64,000 nt of DNA, from contig NC_089823.1 in the NCBI RefSeq assembly GCF_035046505.1, positions 225,392,604 through 225,456,603 on the forward strand, read 5' to 3'. Below, in pieces: positions 44,336 to 56,104 of this stretch (positions are counted from its first letter, which is position 1; the number at the start of each line of letters is the position of its first letter). The stretch is from Tiliqua scincoides (lineage: Eukaryota > Chordata > Lepidosauria > Squamata > Scincidae). The notes under the pieces were generated by a model. The model was not told where the DNA came from and did no database searches. It saw only the letters and a program-made list of their open reading frames with translations. The position numbers were made by a program, and so were the translations under genes.

Positions 44336-45274
44336 GTGGCTTGACCAGAGTCCAGGAAATGTGGCCTGTATGCTGGGAGAACAGTTTAGCTTGCATGATA
44401 TTATAGTCCATAATAACATAACCAGACAGAGAGAGAAAAAATCACAGCTAAAAGGCTCCAAGCTCCTTCCTTGAGCTCTCTCAGCCTCTCCAACCTCCTC
44501 CTCCTATACCTACACCCTTTCCTTCCTCCAGGTGCTGCTGTTATCTCTGAGGGCCTTGTTACCTCCAAGTGGCTGTAGGTGTGCAAGCACTCTCACTACA
44601 ATCTAAGGCCCTGGTGTTAACCCCATGCTTCCCAGACCTGCCAGAGCAAGGGCCACTGTTGACACCACACCCTAACTCCTCGAGGGACCTTGCACATTTC
44701 CATGATAGGCCATTTTCTTCTTTGTGAGCACCCTGAAGCTATTTGAAATGAAAGAAATGAAATATCTTGGGTTAATTTGGGTAAGCAACTAGTGTCTCAT
44801 GATCGCAGTTTAAAGAGGCTGATTATAGGATGCTCAGCTTCATTTGGCTTTCACTTTATCCTTCACTTCCCAGCACTTTCAAAGTGCTGAGCACCCACAT
44901 CTTATTGGCCTCAAGGGGAGGAAACAGCATATGATGTTGTTGCTAAGCAACAATGAACCACATGTTTTGGCCAACATGTTTTATCCATACGCTCTTCCTT
45001 CTGCAGTTATCAAAGCACCCAATCCATTCCTTTCCCCGGCAACATCTGAATGTGGATAGAATACCGATTGAAACAATTGACTTGTGGAGAACACTGAACA
45101 TAAATTGGGAGAGATATTCCTTCTTGGCTCAGTTTTAAAAGTCTTAACCATTTAGGCAGAAGCTACACAAAACAGAACCGCAGTGCAAACAGCATACAGA
45201 CTGCCACAACTGGACTTAAAATATATGATGTGAGATGTGAGGCGTCCCTAGTGTCACATATAAAAGCAACCCCA
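44336..45274. other. Unassigned non-coding stretch
   Basis: Nothing recognised. Confidence 0.4.
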
Positions 45275-45312
45275 TATGTGCTGTTTGACATGGGACCACC
45301 ATAACACTAAGG

Positions 45313-45685
45313 CAGGGGTGCTCAATAGGTGGATCGTGATCTACCGGTAGATCGCGAGGCAAAATGAGTAGATCGCGGAGTGCCGACCCCCCCCCCTCAG
45401 GTGCCTCTGGGAGGAAACGCCGGGAGTAAGGCCCATTGTACTCAATGGGGCTTACTCCCAGGTAAGTGTGGCTAGGATTGCAGCCTCACAGCCTAATCCT
45501 AGGCATGTCTACTCAGGAGTAAGTCCTGTTATACTCAGTGGGGCTCAAGGTACACCAACATACATTGTACACATAAATGTTATATGTTATGATGGCGCGA
45601 ACATTGTAAAAAAAACTCTGGTAGATCTCCGGGCCTTGCTGGGTTTCAAAGTAGCTCTCGAGCCAAAAAAGTGTGAGCACCCCTG
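45313..45685 (+). mobile_element. hAT non-autonomous element (CAGGGGTGCTCAAT)
   Basis: CAGGGGTGCTCAATAGGTGG and AGTGTGAGCACCCCTG, with the exact duplication CACTAAGG at 45,305-45,312 and 45,686-45,693. GTAGATCGCGAG and GGTAGATCTCCGGG lie near the ends. Its centre (45,418-45,546) is filled by foldback AGTAAGT units. Confidence 0.95.
45418..45546. mobile_element. Foldback AGTAAGT units inside a hAT
   Basis: GGAGTAAGGCCCATTGTACT, CTTACTCCCAGGTAAGTGTG and then AGCCTAATCCTAGGCATGTC with AGGAGTAAGTCCTG: a complete unit plus half of another. Confidence 0.85.
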
Positions 45686-45745
45686 CACTAAGGCATCCCA
45701 CCTATAAAGCACAGGCTTTACCACTGAGCTACAGCTCCATCCCAA

Positions 45746-46959
45746 TTTTAAAATTGTGGTTATGTGTTTTGTTATGATAGCGAGCTGCCTTATACCCCAC
45801 CACTAGAGGGGAAAGGTGGCCTATACATACTGGTATCTATAAGTAAATAAATACAGGGAGATGACTTCTTCACTGTTTCCTAGGGGCTTGAGTGCACATG
45901 GCTGCCCTTCATTCTCATGCTGGACCTGTAAGCAGCTAGACTGGATTCAGACTCAAGCTCGTTTGCTATGGATGACGTGGGAGTTTACACTACAGAGCTT
46001 GAGTAATAGGAAGGTATGGATTTCTAGTTCTGTGAGCTTGCACGCCCTCACAGATACATGTCCCTATCTCAACACACACACCTGTCTCCACTTTGAATTC
46101 AGCTGGGGCAAACTGCCAGGAAAATATTTATGGAAAATGTGTTCAGCTACAAAGCTGTATCTTTCGCATCTGAAAAGCAGCTGGACAATTAACTTTCCCA
46201 TTTTTATATTTTTAATTACTGCTAAACTAGATTGGAGACTTTTTTTTTTCCCCAAACAAGGGAGGCAGTGCCTGAAACCCATCCAGCTGTGTGCAACAAA
46301 CTTGAATTATTCCTTCTAGGAATATTCTAATTACAGGCTTGAGTGTGCAAACTTGACTCAAGGGAAAGCATTAGTTTCAGTCGGTAAAAGCACAGCAAGT
46401 CAGAAAAAGCTGAAAATAAATTATGAGACAAGCACTCTGCAATGAGCAGTGTGTGCACTGGACTGCCTCCTGTGCAATTATTCCAAAGTCATTTTATGTA
46501 TATTAAACTTAAGCACAGGCTGCTAATCGATGCTTATTTTTCTGCTCTCACATCCCAGTACATCCCAGCCCTTGATCTTTGCACACTGCAAGCCACCACC
46601 ATCAACCACCTGCAGGTATCCTGCTCCATCCTATCTCCCCAGTTCCCTTATGCCTGCTCCAGTACGCCTGGAACTGCCTCCCAGAACTCCTGTGATGACA
46701 CTGGTCTTGGAGCAAATTACACTTTGAGAATTAAGCAGCCATTTCAGTGGGGTAATTTTCAGTGGGAAAACAGCATGAAAGCAGAGTTAAGTATCCTCCA
46801 CTCCTGTGCTGTGACCCTGATCTGATCCACAGTCTTGCACCAGTGTCAGTAACTTGGAAAGGGGGGGGGAGGGTTGGGAGCATTCTGGGGCAGGTAGAGG
46901 GGAGGGGAGTGGATGGGTGGGGAATGGGCTGGAGGGTCTGGATCTTGAAAGCAAAGATG
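45746..46959. other. Unassigned non-coding stretch
   Basis: Nothing recognised apart from short simple runs. Confidence 0.4.
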
Positions 46960-47213
46960 CATGCTGGATCCTATCCCCAGTTTTGTACCCTGCCATGCCC
47001 CCTTCCTCTTCCTGGATATATGCCAGCAAAACGGGTCTGACAAAGACCCATAGGTGGCCAGAGTTCTACCCAAAGGTAAGTTAAAATGTTTTTACTCTCA
47101 ATGGCCTTCTGATCTTCTTCCCGCCTCCCTCCCATGATCACAGGCAGTGTGTACTCCACTGGCTTAGCTAGATGCTATAGCATGGTGGAGAATAGGATTG
47201 GGCTGTTAATTAA
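46960..47213. mobile_element. CCAATCCTA-class MITE, right part
   Basis: Ends GGAGAATAGGATTGGGCTGT. Interior CCATGCCCCCTTCCTCTTCC and CATGGTGGAG resemble the 47.4-kb element in reverse. Left end not fixed. Confidence 0.5.
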
Positions 47214-47388
47214 CATGTTGGGATGATTTTTTATTAGTAGTCTGGGAGTTAAAGGCAAATGTACCTATTTTTTGAAGCTATGATTTGGTTCTGGTGTCCT
47301 GCTGTAAAAAGGAAAGAGGCAAAAGCAGGTAAGTGCTAAGAAAAAACACTCACTCACTCACAAAACACACACACTTCTTAGGAATACC

Positions 47389-47838
47389 CAATCCTATCCC
47401 TCACCCCCGGCCATGTTCTAGCATGCAGTCAACGGAGGCTGTGCTGCATGTTATGGTGGAAGGGGGTAATTGGAAAGTCTGCAGGAGGTAAGTACAAATA
47501 TTACCTCCTGTTAAGCTGCCTAATTGCCTATGGGTCTCCTTGGACATATGCCAGCCATTTTGGTCCAAGGAGAGAAAAGGGGCAGGGAGATTTTAACAAG
47601 TGGGGATAAGATCAGCTGTGTGCAACTGCCACCAGATCCACCCCTCTCCCTCTCTGACATGCCCCTGGTTCCTCCCCTGAAATGCCTTGTTACCTTCCCA
47701 ATCCAAGATCTGCTCCCTGCAACGGCTTACCTGCTCTGGTGCAAACCTTTGACTGTAGCAGCAGTGCTACTTTTGTTACATTTACAACAGCAGGACAGTT
47801 TCCCATTGCGATAAATCCACAGATAGGATAGGGCAGTG
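47389..47838. mobile_element. CCAATCCTA-class MITE, same family as 21.5 kb
   Basis: Starts ACCCAATCCTATCCCTCACC and ends ACAGATAGGATAGGGC. Interior blocks GCTGCATGTTATGGTGGAAG, AGGAGGTAAG and CCTATGGGTCTCCTTGGAC occur in the same order at 21.6-21.8 kb. Confidence 0.65.
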
Positions 47839-48283
47839 AAGGAAGACAGGCAGCTTCCTTAGGAGAAGACAGGCATGTGAAATAAACACCCAAAACTTCC
47901 TAGAACAAATGTATGAGTCCTTGTGGGGTAATCCACCAATTGGAATGAACTCTTCTGCTGCCACAAACCACGCAGGGAGCCCCTACAGCACTGAGGCAAG
48001 CCAGGATACTGGTATCTCGTTGCCCAGGAACTCACACTGAGAGCCATGTGAGCTGGGTTCAAGGTGGGCTGAAAGGGTTTTCTATAACCAACATCACGCT
48101 TACGTATTGCATGACTGGCTAGATACAAAGGAAGAGGTGGTGGCAGGTTTGGAACCCACACCGACCAGTCCACAGAGCTGCTTTCGAACCAGTCAGCCAC
48201 AGTAGGAGATGTGCAAAGAGCACCTTATGGAGATTTAACATTTCACAGCACCACAAACAGGCACAACTGGCTGGGAGACTCCT

Positions 48284-48357
48284 AGCCACACTTTCCTGAG
48301 AGTAAGCCCCAATGAACAAAATTGGACTTACTTCTGAGTAGACTTGATTAAGATTGT
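48284..48357. mobile_element. Foldback AGTAAGT element
   Basis: CTAGCCACACTTTCCTGAGA, GTAAGCCCCAATGAACAAAA and ACTTACTTCTGAGTAGACTT, reverse orientation, with eroded ends. Confidence 0.82.
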
Positions 48358-48448
48358 GTCCTGCAGTACATAAGTCTAATCAGAGGGCCAAGACCTAGGA
48401 GTGCAAAGGATGAACCACAAATTCCCAGGTTTACCATATGGTAATTTA

Positions 48449-48836
48449 CCTGGGAAGGCAGCTCATCTGAGAGAAGGAAAGCTCTGATCCAAATCCTCCA
48501 CTGCCTTGTGGCTACATCCACTTATGGAAAAGGCTTCAGGAGTCAACCTCGAGGCAAAATCCAGAGCCGGAGTCCCTGAGGCAGTTCATGGCTGAACACA
48601 GTCACGTTCTGACAACTCCTGCGACACCACTGGAACGAACCGTATTGGCCTCTGCCTTTCCATTGGACCATTTCACTGACGTGGAGAGGGGGGATTTGCT
48701 GCATGGAAAACAGTTTATCCTCCATATCCACTTTACCCAGGCTTCGCGCACTGGAGAGAACACTCTGTTTCAGAACCACCATTCAGAGCACGATACCATA
48801 ATCTTCCGAGACTGAAGAGGATGCCAACATGGATGC
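48449..48836 (+). mobile_element. Non-coding retroposon with the ATACCATAG LINE tail
   Basis: Collinear with 9,073-9,430 (GGGAAGGCAGCTCATCTGAG, AGGAGTCAACCTCGAGGCAA, GAGGGGGGATTTGCTGCATG). The end is CTGTTTCAGAACCACCATTC, AGAGCACGATACCATAATCT and TCCGAGACTGAAG. It starts further 3' than the 9-kb copy, as 5' truncation would give. A compound microsatellite follows. Confidence 0.75.
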
Positions 48837-48853
48837 CAACATGGATAGTCATT

Positions 48854-48857
<4 letters not shown>

Positions 48858-48947
<90 letters not shown>
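48858..48947. repeat. Compound (TC)n(AC)n microsatellite
   Basis: About 24 TC units pass into about 20 AC units. Confidence 0.98.
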
Positions 48948-48949
<2 letters not shown>

Positions 48950-49494
48950 GAGCAAGCACCCTATTCTAGACGAGTCTCTCTGCCTCCATCTAGTACTAGA
49001 ATAGCTTTTCTAGTCTCTATGATGAGACAGTGGTGAAGATTTCTGTTCACTTGTGATATAACTAGATAATATGCTAAGCAATAAGCAAAAAGCCAATGAC
49101 AAAAGCACCACTAATATGATTCCTTTTGGAAAACTTTCATTTTGGTTCTATGTATTTGGACAATCTAAGATACATAGATCCAAAACAACCTGGGTCTGTC
49201 TGGGCTTTTCAAGTTTCAGCTTGAACCATGGAATGTAGTGAAAATCAAAAACGCTGAAAGTGATTAAGGATTTTTGTTGTTGTTAAATCATACATGTTTG
49301 CTGGATCCACTGCCTGGGAGAGACAATGGAAACAGGATGGGAGGTTTCCCTTAATCCCACCCTCTTCTAATGCATTCAACAAAAACCCAAAAGCATTGCT
49401 GTGCTAAAATCATTAAATCTTTTCCTGTACGTCAGCATCATTTGGGTTATTTTTCTACAGCAATCCGTTATATCTTACATCATCACCTCCATGA
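48948..49494. other. Unassigned non-coding stretch
   Basis: Nothing recognised. Confidence 0.4.
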
Positions 49495-49590
49495 TGTCAC
49501 CTCTCTTACTTCCTTTAAATTCCTTCTCAAAACCCACCTTTTCCACAAAGTCATTGGAACATACTCCACTATAAACAAATCCTAAGCAAT
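49495..49590 (+). mobile_element. Old L2-like LINE C-terminus
   Basis: Translates SLTSFKFLLKTHLFHK, the SFK.LLKTHLF pattern typical of L2 C-termini, but with no other conserved part. Confidence 0.5.
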
Positions 49591-49889
49591 GTAATTAAGC
49601 CATGATCAGATAATCTTCTTGAGCTAGCCTAAAGTTGTCCATTCCTGACCTAACATGGGCTTTTCCCCATTAATAATAACCAGGGAGAAGCTGTGTGAAG
49701 AACCTCATGGTATAGCTCTTTTAGGACTATACCACTGCAGAATGCAGGTGAGAGACCACATGTTTGTGTGTATCAGAAGCCTCCAGGACTAGAACCAGAC
49801 ACTCTCAGCTCGCTGTACAGTTAATTGGCGAGTTCTTGCCATGTTGCAGCCTGAGGCCTCTTTCTGGGCAATAATGGTGCCCAAGTACT

Positions 49890-50285
49890 TGGGGAGGTGC
49901 TGTACTAGCTCAGTGGTAGACCACATTCTTTGTATGCAGAAGGTTCCAAGTAGTGCCAGCACAGCCCTGCCTTGGTCCCCCACAAGTTTTCTAGTGGCAA
50001 TGGGAACATCTCCTAGAAGCCTCTGTTGGACATTCCTATTTGTAAGTGGGGAAGCAGGTGAACCGTAGGCACAAGTCTCTTGGCCAACTCTGCCACCACT
50101 GCTGCTAGTGGTTCAGGGGGTTGGCCTGGTCATGTGAGCCCTTGGTCAGTGGCTGATCTCTGATGCCATCCTTGGTCCCAATTTCAGTCCCTGGCACCTA
50201 AAGGTAAGATTGGGAAAGAACCTCAGATAGTCACGGCCAGTCAGTGTAGACCATACTGAGCTAAGTGGTAAGGCAGAAGTGGGGC
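49890..50285 (+). mobile_element. tRNA-derived SINE pieces
   Basis: The head GGTGCTGTACTAGCTCAGTG, then GTAGACCACATTCTTTG and GCAGAAGGTTCCAAG, has A and B boxes (49,896-49,953). Downstream, TTCAGTCCCTGGCACCTAAA and GGCCAGTCAGTGTAGACCAT with TACTGAGCTAAGTGG (50,183-50,280) match the body of a common reptile tRNA-SINE. This may be one interrupted element or two. Confidence 0.6.
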
Positions 50286-51192
50286 ATTGTGTGTGTGTTG
50301 GGGGGGGGGGAAACATGGCAGGTTGCAACAGCTAACTAGAACACTGTTGGTACTGCTAGCCTGTTATGAAAAACCCACATCCACCAAGGGGACCATACCC
50401 CAACAGAGATCACCTTGCAAAGGACCCTCTTAAATTTATGCAGGCCCTGATTAGACCAGAGCTCTCCTCCCTGCTATGTTAGCTTTCCAGAGGCTCAGAT
50501 GCTAAGTAATATATACATACATACAGTCCTAAGAGAGTGGTGCCATGAAATTTCTCTGAATGGCTGTAGATTGGTCCTAAAAATCTGCTGATCTGTCATG
50601 TCAGATTGTTTTATTAAATAGCCAACATACTGCCAAAGAACAGACCTTGTGTATTAGCTCCCTATATAGTCCCTGAAAAAGTGCCAGATGCCAAGAGTAA
50701 ATATCAAGTAAACCCTGAGTATATGAGTAAAACTCAGATCAAGCCAGAACCACTTTCTACTGCTTACAGGAAGTGCTACAGTCAACATACCAGGCCTCTT
50801 CATGTTTGTCTTTAAACTGTCCATAATGACCACCACATATAATTTTATCCCCAGTCACCGGAGCATAATTACAAAGGTTATTTTGAAACAGGGGTGCTGA
50901 AGGAACAGAAGGTTATCTTTGGGATGGGTTGTTCTTTTCAGAGCAAAGCTCTCATTAGGATCTTTGATGTGGTCTGGGTTTGCTTCAGTGTCTCGTTTGG
51001 CATTTCTAAAGCCTTTATCATCTAACATCCTGTGTGAGATTTCTTTTGGTTCGATCTGTAGTGCCGGGCAACTGTTACTATCCAGAAGCACAGGAGAACA
51101 ATGGAGAACTATGTTCATCAGGCTTCCTTGTGCTTGGTGCACTGTTGTTGAACTGTAGACACAGGAGGGAGGGAGACAGCAAGAGAAAGAGG

Positions 51193-51225
<33 letters not shown>

Positions 51226-51317
51226 CCTTGCTGCTAGTGTTGGCCCACCAGAGAAGACTGACAAAAAGAAAGAGATGGTGAGGCAACCTACAGAGGCTTG
51301 TGCTTGAGGGTGGAGGT
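50286..51317. other. Unassigned non-coding stretch
   Basis: Nothing recognised. Confidence 0.4.
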
Positions 51318-51541
51318 CAGTGGCATAGCTAGAGGGGGTGCAAAGCACTATGTTTTGTAGGGTGCCTCACTGTGGCGTGCAACTGGCTGCCCTCCCCTTC
51401 GCAGCCATTCTGGGCTGGGGGAGCAAAACGGAGGTGTATGCCCAGAATGGCTCCAAAAGTGAGGGGGAGGGGCTGCTTGCATGCTGCAGTGAGGCACCTT
51501 GCAAAACTTAGTACTTTGTATCCCCTTTAGCTATGCCACTG
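51318..51541 (+). mobile_element. hAT-type MITE (CAGTGGCATAGCTA family)
   Basis: CAGTGGCATAGCTAGAGGGG and CCTTTAGCTATGCCACTG. Flanks GTGGAGGT and GTGGAGGG are an 8-base duplication with one change. GTGCAAAGCACTATGTTTTG and AAAACTTAGTACTTTG extend the inverted repeats inward. Confidence 0.93.
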
Positions 51542-53180
51542 GTGGAGGGTTGGATCAGGTGTTCAGAACCCATCACCCTCATGTGGGCTCAAAATAAAGC
51601 AAGCTGTTTTCCAACTTTTTCTAACTAACTAATTGCCAGACTGAATTCCAAATTGGAGTGGGAGGGGTTCACCTACCACCACTAGAAACTCCTGGCAAGT
51701 TTCTAAAAATATCTGCGCTACATAAATGCTGGGTCCAAGCCTCAAAAACCGCTGGGCCTCTGAGTCCTCCCTGAGCACAGAGGTGAGCAGGAGTTTACAC
51801 AAGGCACTACAATGCTGCAGACAGGATAAAGCCTTTGGATTGGTCAGCCCCACCATGCCTTAGCCCAGTCAACAGAGCTGTGAGTTCCTCTTGCTGTGGT
51901 TGTTGAGCTAGCGTGTTGACCTTGGACAGCCTGAATTGGTGAAAGAATTCTCTTGGTCTGGATTCATACCTGCCATCCATGGCCTCAGCTTGACTTTGAC
52001 AAGAGATAATCCTATCTGCCACAGGTTTCCTGTGCTCCCATCCCTAAAGAATTGGTACTGTGGGAAGTGCCATGGTCCCAATTCAAATCAGGTCCTCTGT
52101 GGCTTCCTGCAAAAGTGTAGAGACAGCAGATTCAATCCCCAATCTCATCTTGTTTGGTCATAAAACAGCCAAGCACTTGTTTTTCAACCCTTAATTCATT
52201 GTAGTACCCAACAGTTTCCCGAGCCGTAGTTTTCTTTTACAAGGCTAATTGCTGGCAACATAATTGTATATATTATGTTGTCAATGGCACTTGTGGAAAT
52301 AAAACAAACACTGCTTCCCCTGCCACTGGCTCATGGTGGGATGGAGGAATTTTAACTAATGTCAGCTGTACAAATTTTGCTAATCAAGCTTAGCTCATTC
52401 GATAAGCCATGTTAATATTCCAAAACTAACTCCAAGATACGTTGGTAGTTTACAAAGGTGAACACAGAATAGGATTGTATTAATGCTTCCAGGCTAGGAC
52501 TGTCCAGAACAGAAAGTGTTCTTTGGCCCTCTGTGCAAAACCAAGCCTGTATTTCTCATCTGGTTTCAATTCTGTTGTTTGTGCACCTTGTTGTATTTAT
52601 TGTTGGATTCTTGGCTTTTCCTCTTTGCTTTGTATATACCAGATATTTATGAGAATTTGCCGAACCAGATGTTATCTTTGGCACCTGGAGACTCCCAACT
52701 TCAGACAGCCCTGAAAGGACATCGAGAGGATAACTGTGATTTTGGAGATAGCCACAGGCTGCATTTTGGAAGCAGTGGGCCAACCTTCTCCAAAAGCAAG
52801 TTAAAAATATTTTTATCAAATTGTATATTCCTCCCTTCCCTACTGAAAATAGATAGCAAAACTGGCCTGATGAAGATCAGAGGGCTGGCATAAAACTGAA
52901 ATCTAAAGTACATTTACTTTTTCCACCATCTGTCTTTGCCAATTTAAACTATTTAATGCAATGAATTGCTGGTAATAGAATCTTTTCCCTCTAGAAGACC
53001 ATGAGATCGCATCTACCTGGTAGAGACATGCTCCCAGCAGTGTGATGGCCCTAGTCTTGTTTTCAGTGGCAACAAAGCTTATCTCTGTATAAATCACTAT
53101 GGGCAATCTTTCAGGATTAACCAGTGGCAATCAATGTTTAAAAGTTCACCCATTTTGACAAACAAAGGGAGGACATAAGG
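51542..53180. other. Unassigned non-coding stretch
   Basis: About 1.6 kb without a recognised repeat or exon. The open frame at 52,516-52,893 has no domain. Confidence 0.4.
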
Positions 53181-53763
53181 CAGTGTTTCCCAAACTGGGG
53201 GTTGGGACCCAACAATGGGTTGCAAGATGACTTTGGTGGTGGGTCCTGAAAATTTTTTTAAACATTTGGAGAAAAAGGCTTTGCAAGCACCCTGGCCTGA
53301 TTTGCAGGAGAAAATTGGTAGCTGGAATGCTAACCTGTGGTATGAGGTAATCATTATACAGTTCTCCCAAATTAAAATGTCATTTTCTGATTTTCTCTAG
53401 TAAGTGAAGTGCCGTAGATCACGTGTGAACCCCGTTTCAGCCTTTTGTCTGGCCTGGAAGTCCCTAATTGCACACCTTGCTCTCCAGTTCAGCCTTCTGG
53501 GCACCCTAGAATGACTGTAAAGGTTTGGGGGAACAGTCTCTGAATTCCACTCCTAGGCAAAGTCTAGCAAATGTCTACACACACATACTATCTGTGAGGT
53601 CGCCTGCAGCCTCGGGAGCACAAGACCCTAATTATTAATTAATAACATATTTATTATTATTATTAATAAATAAACCATTACTTTCTCTTTTTTGTCTAGC
53701 CAGTTGCAATAGATTGTCATTTTAAAAAGTGGGTCCCGGTGCTAAAAAGTTTGGGAAGCACTG
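53181..53763 (+). mobile_element. hAT non-autonomous element (CAGTGTTTCCCAAACT)
   Basis: CAGTGTTTCCCAAACTGGGG and AAAGTTTGGGAAGCACTG, with the exact 8-base duplication ACATAAGG at 53,173-53,180 and 53,764-53,771. GTTGGGACCCAACAATGGGT and AGTGGGTCCCGGTGC sit next to the termini. Confidence 0.95.
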
Positions 53764-54236
53764 ACATAAGGAATTGTCACATCAGATAATCTCCTCCTGT
53801 TGAAAAGTATTGAGAACAGGGACTTTTGGGGATCTCTCCTAGATCCTGCCTAATGCAACATCCTTCCTCTGACTCCAGCCAACAGGGGAAGCACAAAATG
53901 AATGACTCCACTTGATGAAATACAAAATATATTCAGGATTAAGGCTATATTCCACTCTAGCTTGATTTCAAATTATATTCTGACCTCAAGAGTGCAACAA
54001 CAGAACAGACACATTGGTCATGCAGCATCTCATTATCAGAACTGATTGACAATTTTTTCTGGCTGCTGTGTTGTGATCTGCTTCTTTCTCCTGGAGACAC
54101 TGATGTTAACACCCCCTGAAACTTGGAGTCAAGGCCTGAGACTTGGCAATCCTAATAAGGAAGATCAGCCTTAAAATCCAACAGACACCCTGCAATGTCC
54201 TCTAAAAATTTCAACCGGAATTAGGAGGAGGATTGA
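53764..54236. other. Unassigned non-coding stretch
   Basis: Nothing recognised. Confidence 0.4.
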
Positions 54237-54740
54237 CAGGGCTGGCCCATGTATGAGGTTGACTGAGGAGGTTGCCTCAGGCACCAGATTGGCAGGAGTG
54301 CCCACCTCTGTTCCTTTGCTCACATCCACTACTCATTCACCTCCACCCACTTCTTTAATTGGAAAAGAGGGAATAAAGGAGAAGGGGGAGTGTCAGGGAG
54401 AGGGAAGCGTTGGGCTAGAGCAGTGGATCCCCAAACTCACTGCTACCGCAGCACCCTTCACACTCACAGGGGTGCTGTGTGGCCCCAGATCATGTGAAAC
54501 CTCACGCCATTGTGCAAGATTTCAGGTGATTGCAGCCCAGCAAGCTGGGAAGGCCACACAGAGCCCCTGTGTGAGTGTGAAGGACGTCCTGGAGTACACT
54601 CTTTGGGAACCTCTAGGCCAGTGTGTCTCTCCTTTTTTCAATCTAGAGTGTGAGGAGCAGAGACTGGCACATAATCATGAGGTAAGAGGGCAGCATTTGG
54701 CACACTGCCTCAGGTACCAGGAGGCCTTTGGTTGACGCTG
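54237..54740 (+). mobile_element. hAT-like element (CAGGGCTGGCCC) with a nested hAT
   Basis: CAGGGCTGGCCCATGTATGA ... GGCCTTTGGTTGACGCTG. Body parts GTTGCCTCAGGCA and GAGCAGAGACTGGCACATAA are shared with 57.3-57.6 kb. At about 54,424-54,620 a second element is inserted, with GCAGTGGATCCCCAAACTCA and CTCTTTGGGAACCTCT ends. Confidence 0.65.
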
Positions 54741-55209
54741 AATCGACTTGCTTCTTTTGTACAGTATTAGGCTTGCGTGCCATCATGCAAATAAAAATTT
54801 GCGTTGTATTCCTTGCAGAATGGAAATGCATCTCCCAGGTATCTTTCAGACAATGAAAGTTATTATACAGAAAATCATCTACAAAAGATATACATCATGC
54901 AGAGGGTTAGAAATGTCAGGGGATAACAGTGCAGTATTCAGAATTGGGTTGTGTTCAATATAACCCATGCTTGTTCTATTCTTCGCAGGGTTGGGTCACA
55001 ATTTCTACTGCACACAAACCCATTCATCAGCGGCTTGGCAGCAGTGTGCCATCTCCTGGCAGAAACACTTGCTCTTCTGCATCAGCCCATAGGTAAGTTG
55101 AAAGTTCTTCAGTATTTATTTTCACGAATTTATTGCTGACTTTTAAAACAGACCCTTCCTGGCTTCTCATGATTTTGCTTTCTGTTACCCCTTCTGATTT
55201 TTGGCTATA
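54741..55209. other. Unassigned non-coding stretch
   Basis: Nothing recognised. Confidence 0.4.
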
Positions 55210-55432
55210 GTGGGCCCTTGTTACCTGCGGATTTGGGACCCACGGATTTGATTATCTGCAGGTCCTGAAACTGCAGGGTTGGTCCGACATGGATCCTCCT
55301 AAGGCAATGATAACTCAGCTCCATTGCCTTTGTAGGGTTACAGATGCCCAGACCCATGGATTTCATTATCCATGGGTTTTGGCATCCACGGGGGTTCTAG
55401 GAACAGAACCCCCACAGATAATGCAGGACACA
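55210..55432. mobile_element. pogo/Tigger-like Tc1/mariner MITE
   Basis: GTGGGCCCTTGTTACCTGCG, then GATTTGGGACCCACGGATTT, and the complementary right half CCATGGATTTCATTATCCAT. This resembles the CAGTYGGCCCTC...ATCCGYGG termini of Tigger elements. TA flanks both ends. Confidence 0.72.
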
Positions 55433-55572
55433 TATTTTTTTCGTTGCTGTCAGATATTTTTTCCTTTAATTCTATTCTGAAAACTGTCTCAAGACTCCTA
55501 GTGGGAGAAGGCAGGGCACGCGTATAGTTTTAAAAATAAGTAAGTGCTTTGGTTGGTTGGCTTGCCAAATAA

Positions 55573-56104
55573 GGGCCCAATCCTGTCCAACTTTTCAGTG
55601 CTGGGCCAGCGTCAATGGCTATCGGGCTTCAGCGCTGGTGCTGCAGCCCAGCACTGGTGTTGGGTGTCTCAAATGTGCCGTAAGGCACATTTGCACCACC
55701 CTCCAAATAAACAGCACCAGCGAGGAGGCCTGCCAAGCAGGAACCTTCTGCCACTGGCAGAGCAAAGGTAAGTGCCAGGCAGTGTGGGGGCATTCCTGGG
55801 CAGTGGGAGGGTAGGACCAGCCTGGGAAGGAGGATGGGACCAGCAGTGGCCTCTTCCGCCAGATCCTATCCCGTGTCAGGCTCAGAAGCCTGACATGGGG
55901 ATTCTCAAGTCTGTGCCAGCAATTTAGCTGATGCAGACTCAAGAAGCCCTATTGTGGGGGCTGGGGCTTTACTCAAGTAAGGGGACAATTGTCCCCTTTC
56001 CCCAAGAAGGCCTCCAGCGGCTTCCCTGGCCCCGCAGGATACAGCAGCAGTCATTTTGATGCTGCTGTACCATGTGATACTGGGAGACTTAGAATTGGGC
56101 TGTC
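55573..56104. mobile_element. Long GC-rich CCAATCCTA-class MITE
   Basis: GGCCCAATCCTGTCCAACTT ... GGGAGACTTAGAATTGGGCT. Internal palindromes such as AAGCCTGACATGGGGATTCT and AATGTGCCGTAAGGCACATT. It serves as the reference copy for the fragments at 30.8, 31.3 and 17.4 kb. Confidence 0.65.

Larger units (their letters stand above)
45275..45745 (-). mobile_element. tRNA-like SINE head split by a hAT
   Basis: On the minus strand GGGATGGAGCTGTAGCTCAG, then TGGTAAAGCCTGTGCTT, is a tRNA-type 5' half with an A box (45,745-45,700). Beyond the hAT the strand continues TTATGGTGGTCCCATGTCAA (45,304-45,285), a B-box-like segment. Either a tRNA-derived SINE or a tRNA pseudogene. Confidence 0.5.

Noticed and set aside
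45694-45745. A functional tRNA gene
   Set aside because: The acceptor and anticodon arms cannot be completed and a hAT separates it from the T arm.
52516-52893. 125-codon plus-strand frame with Cys-rich start
   Set aside because: No recognisable domain and no exon context.
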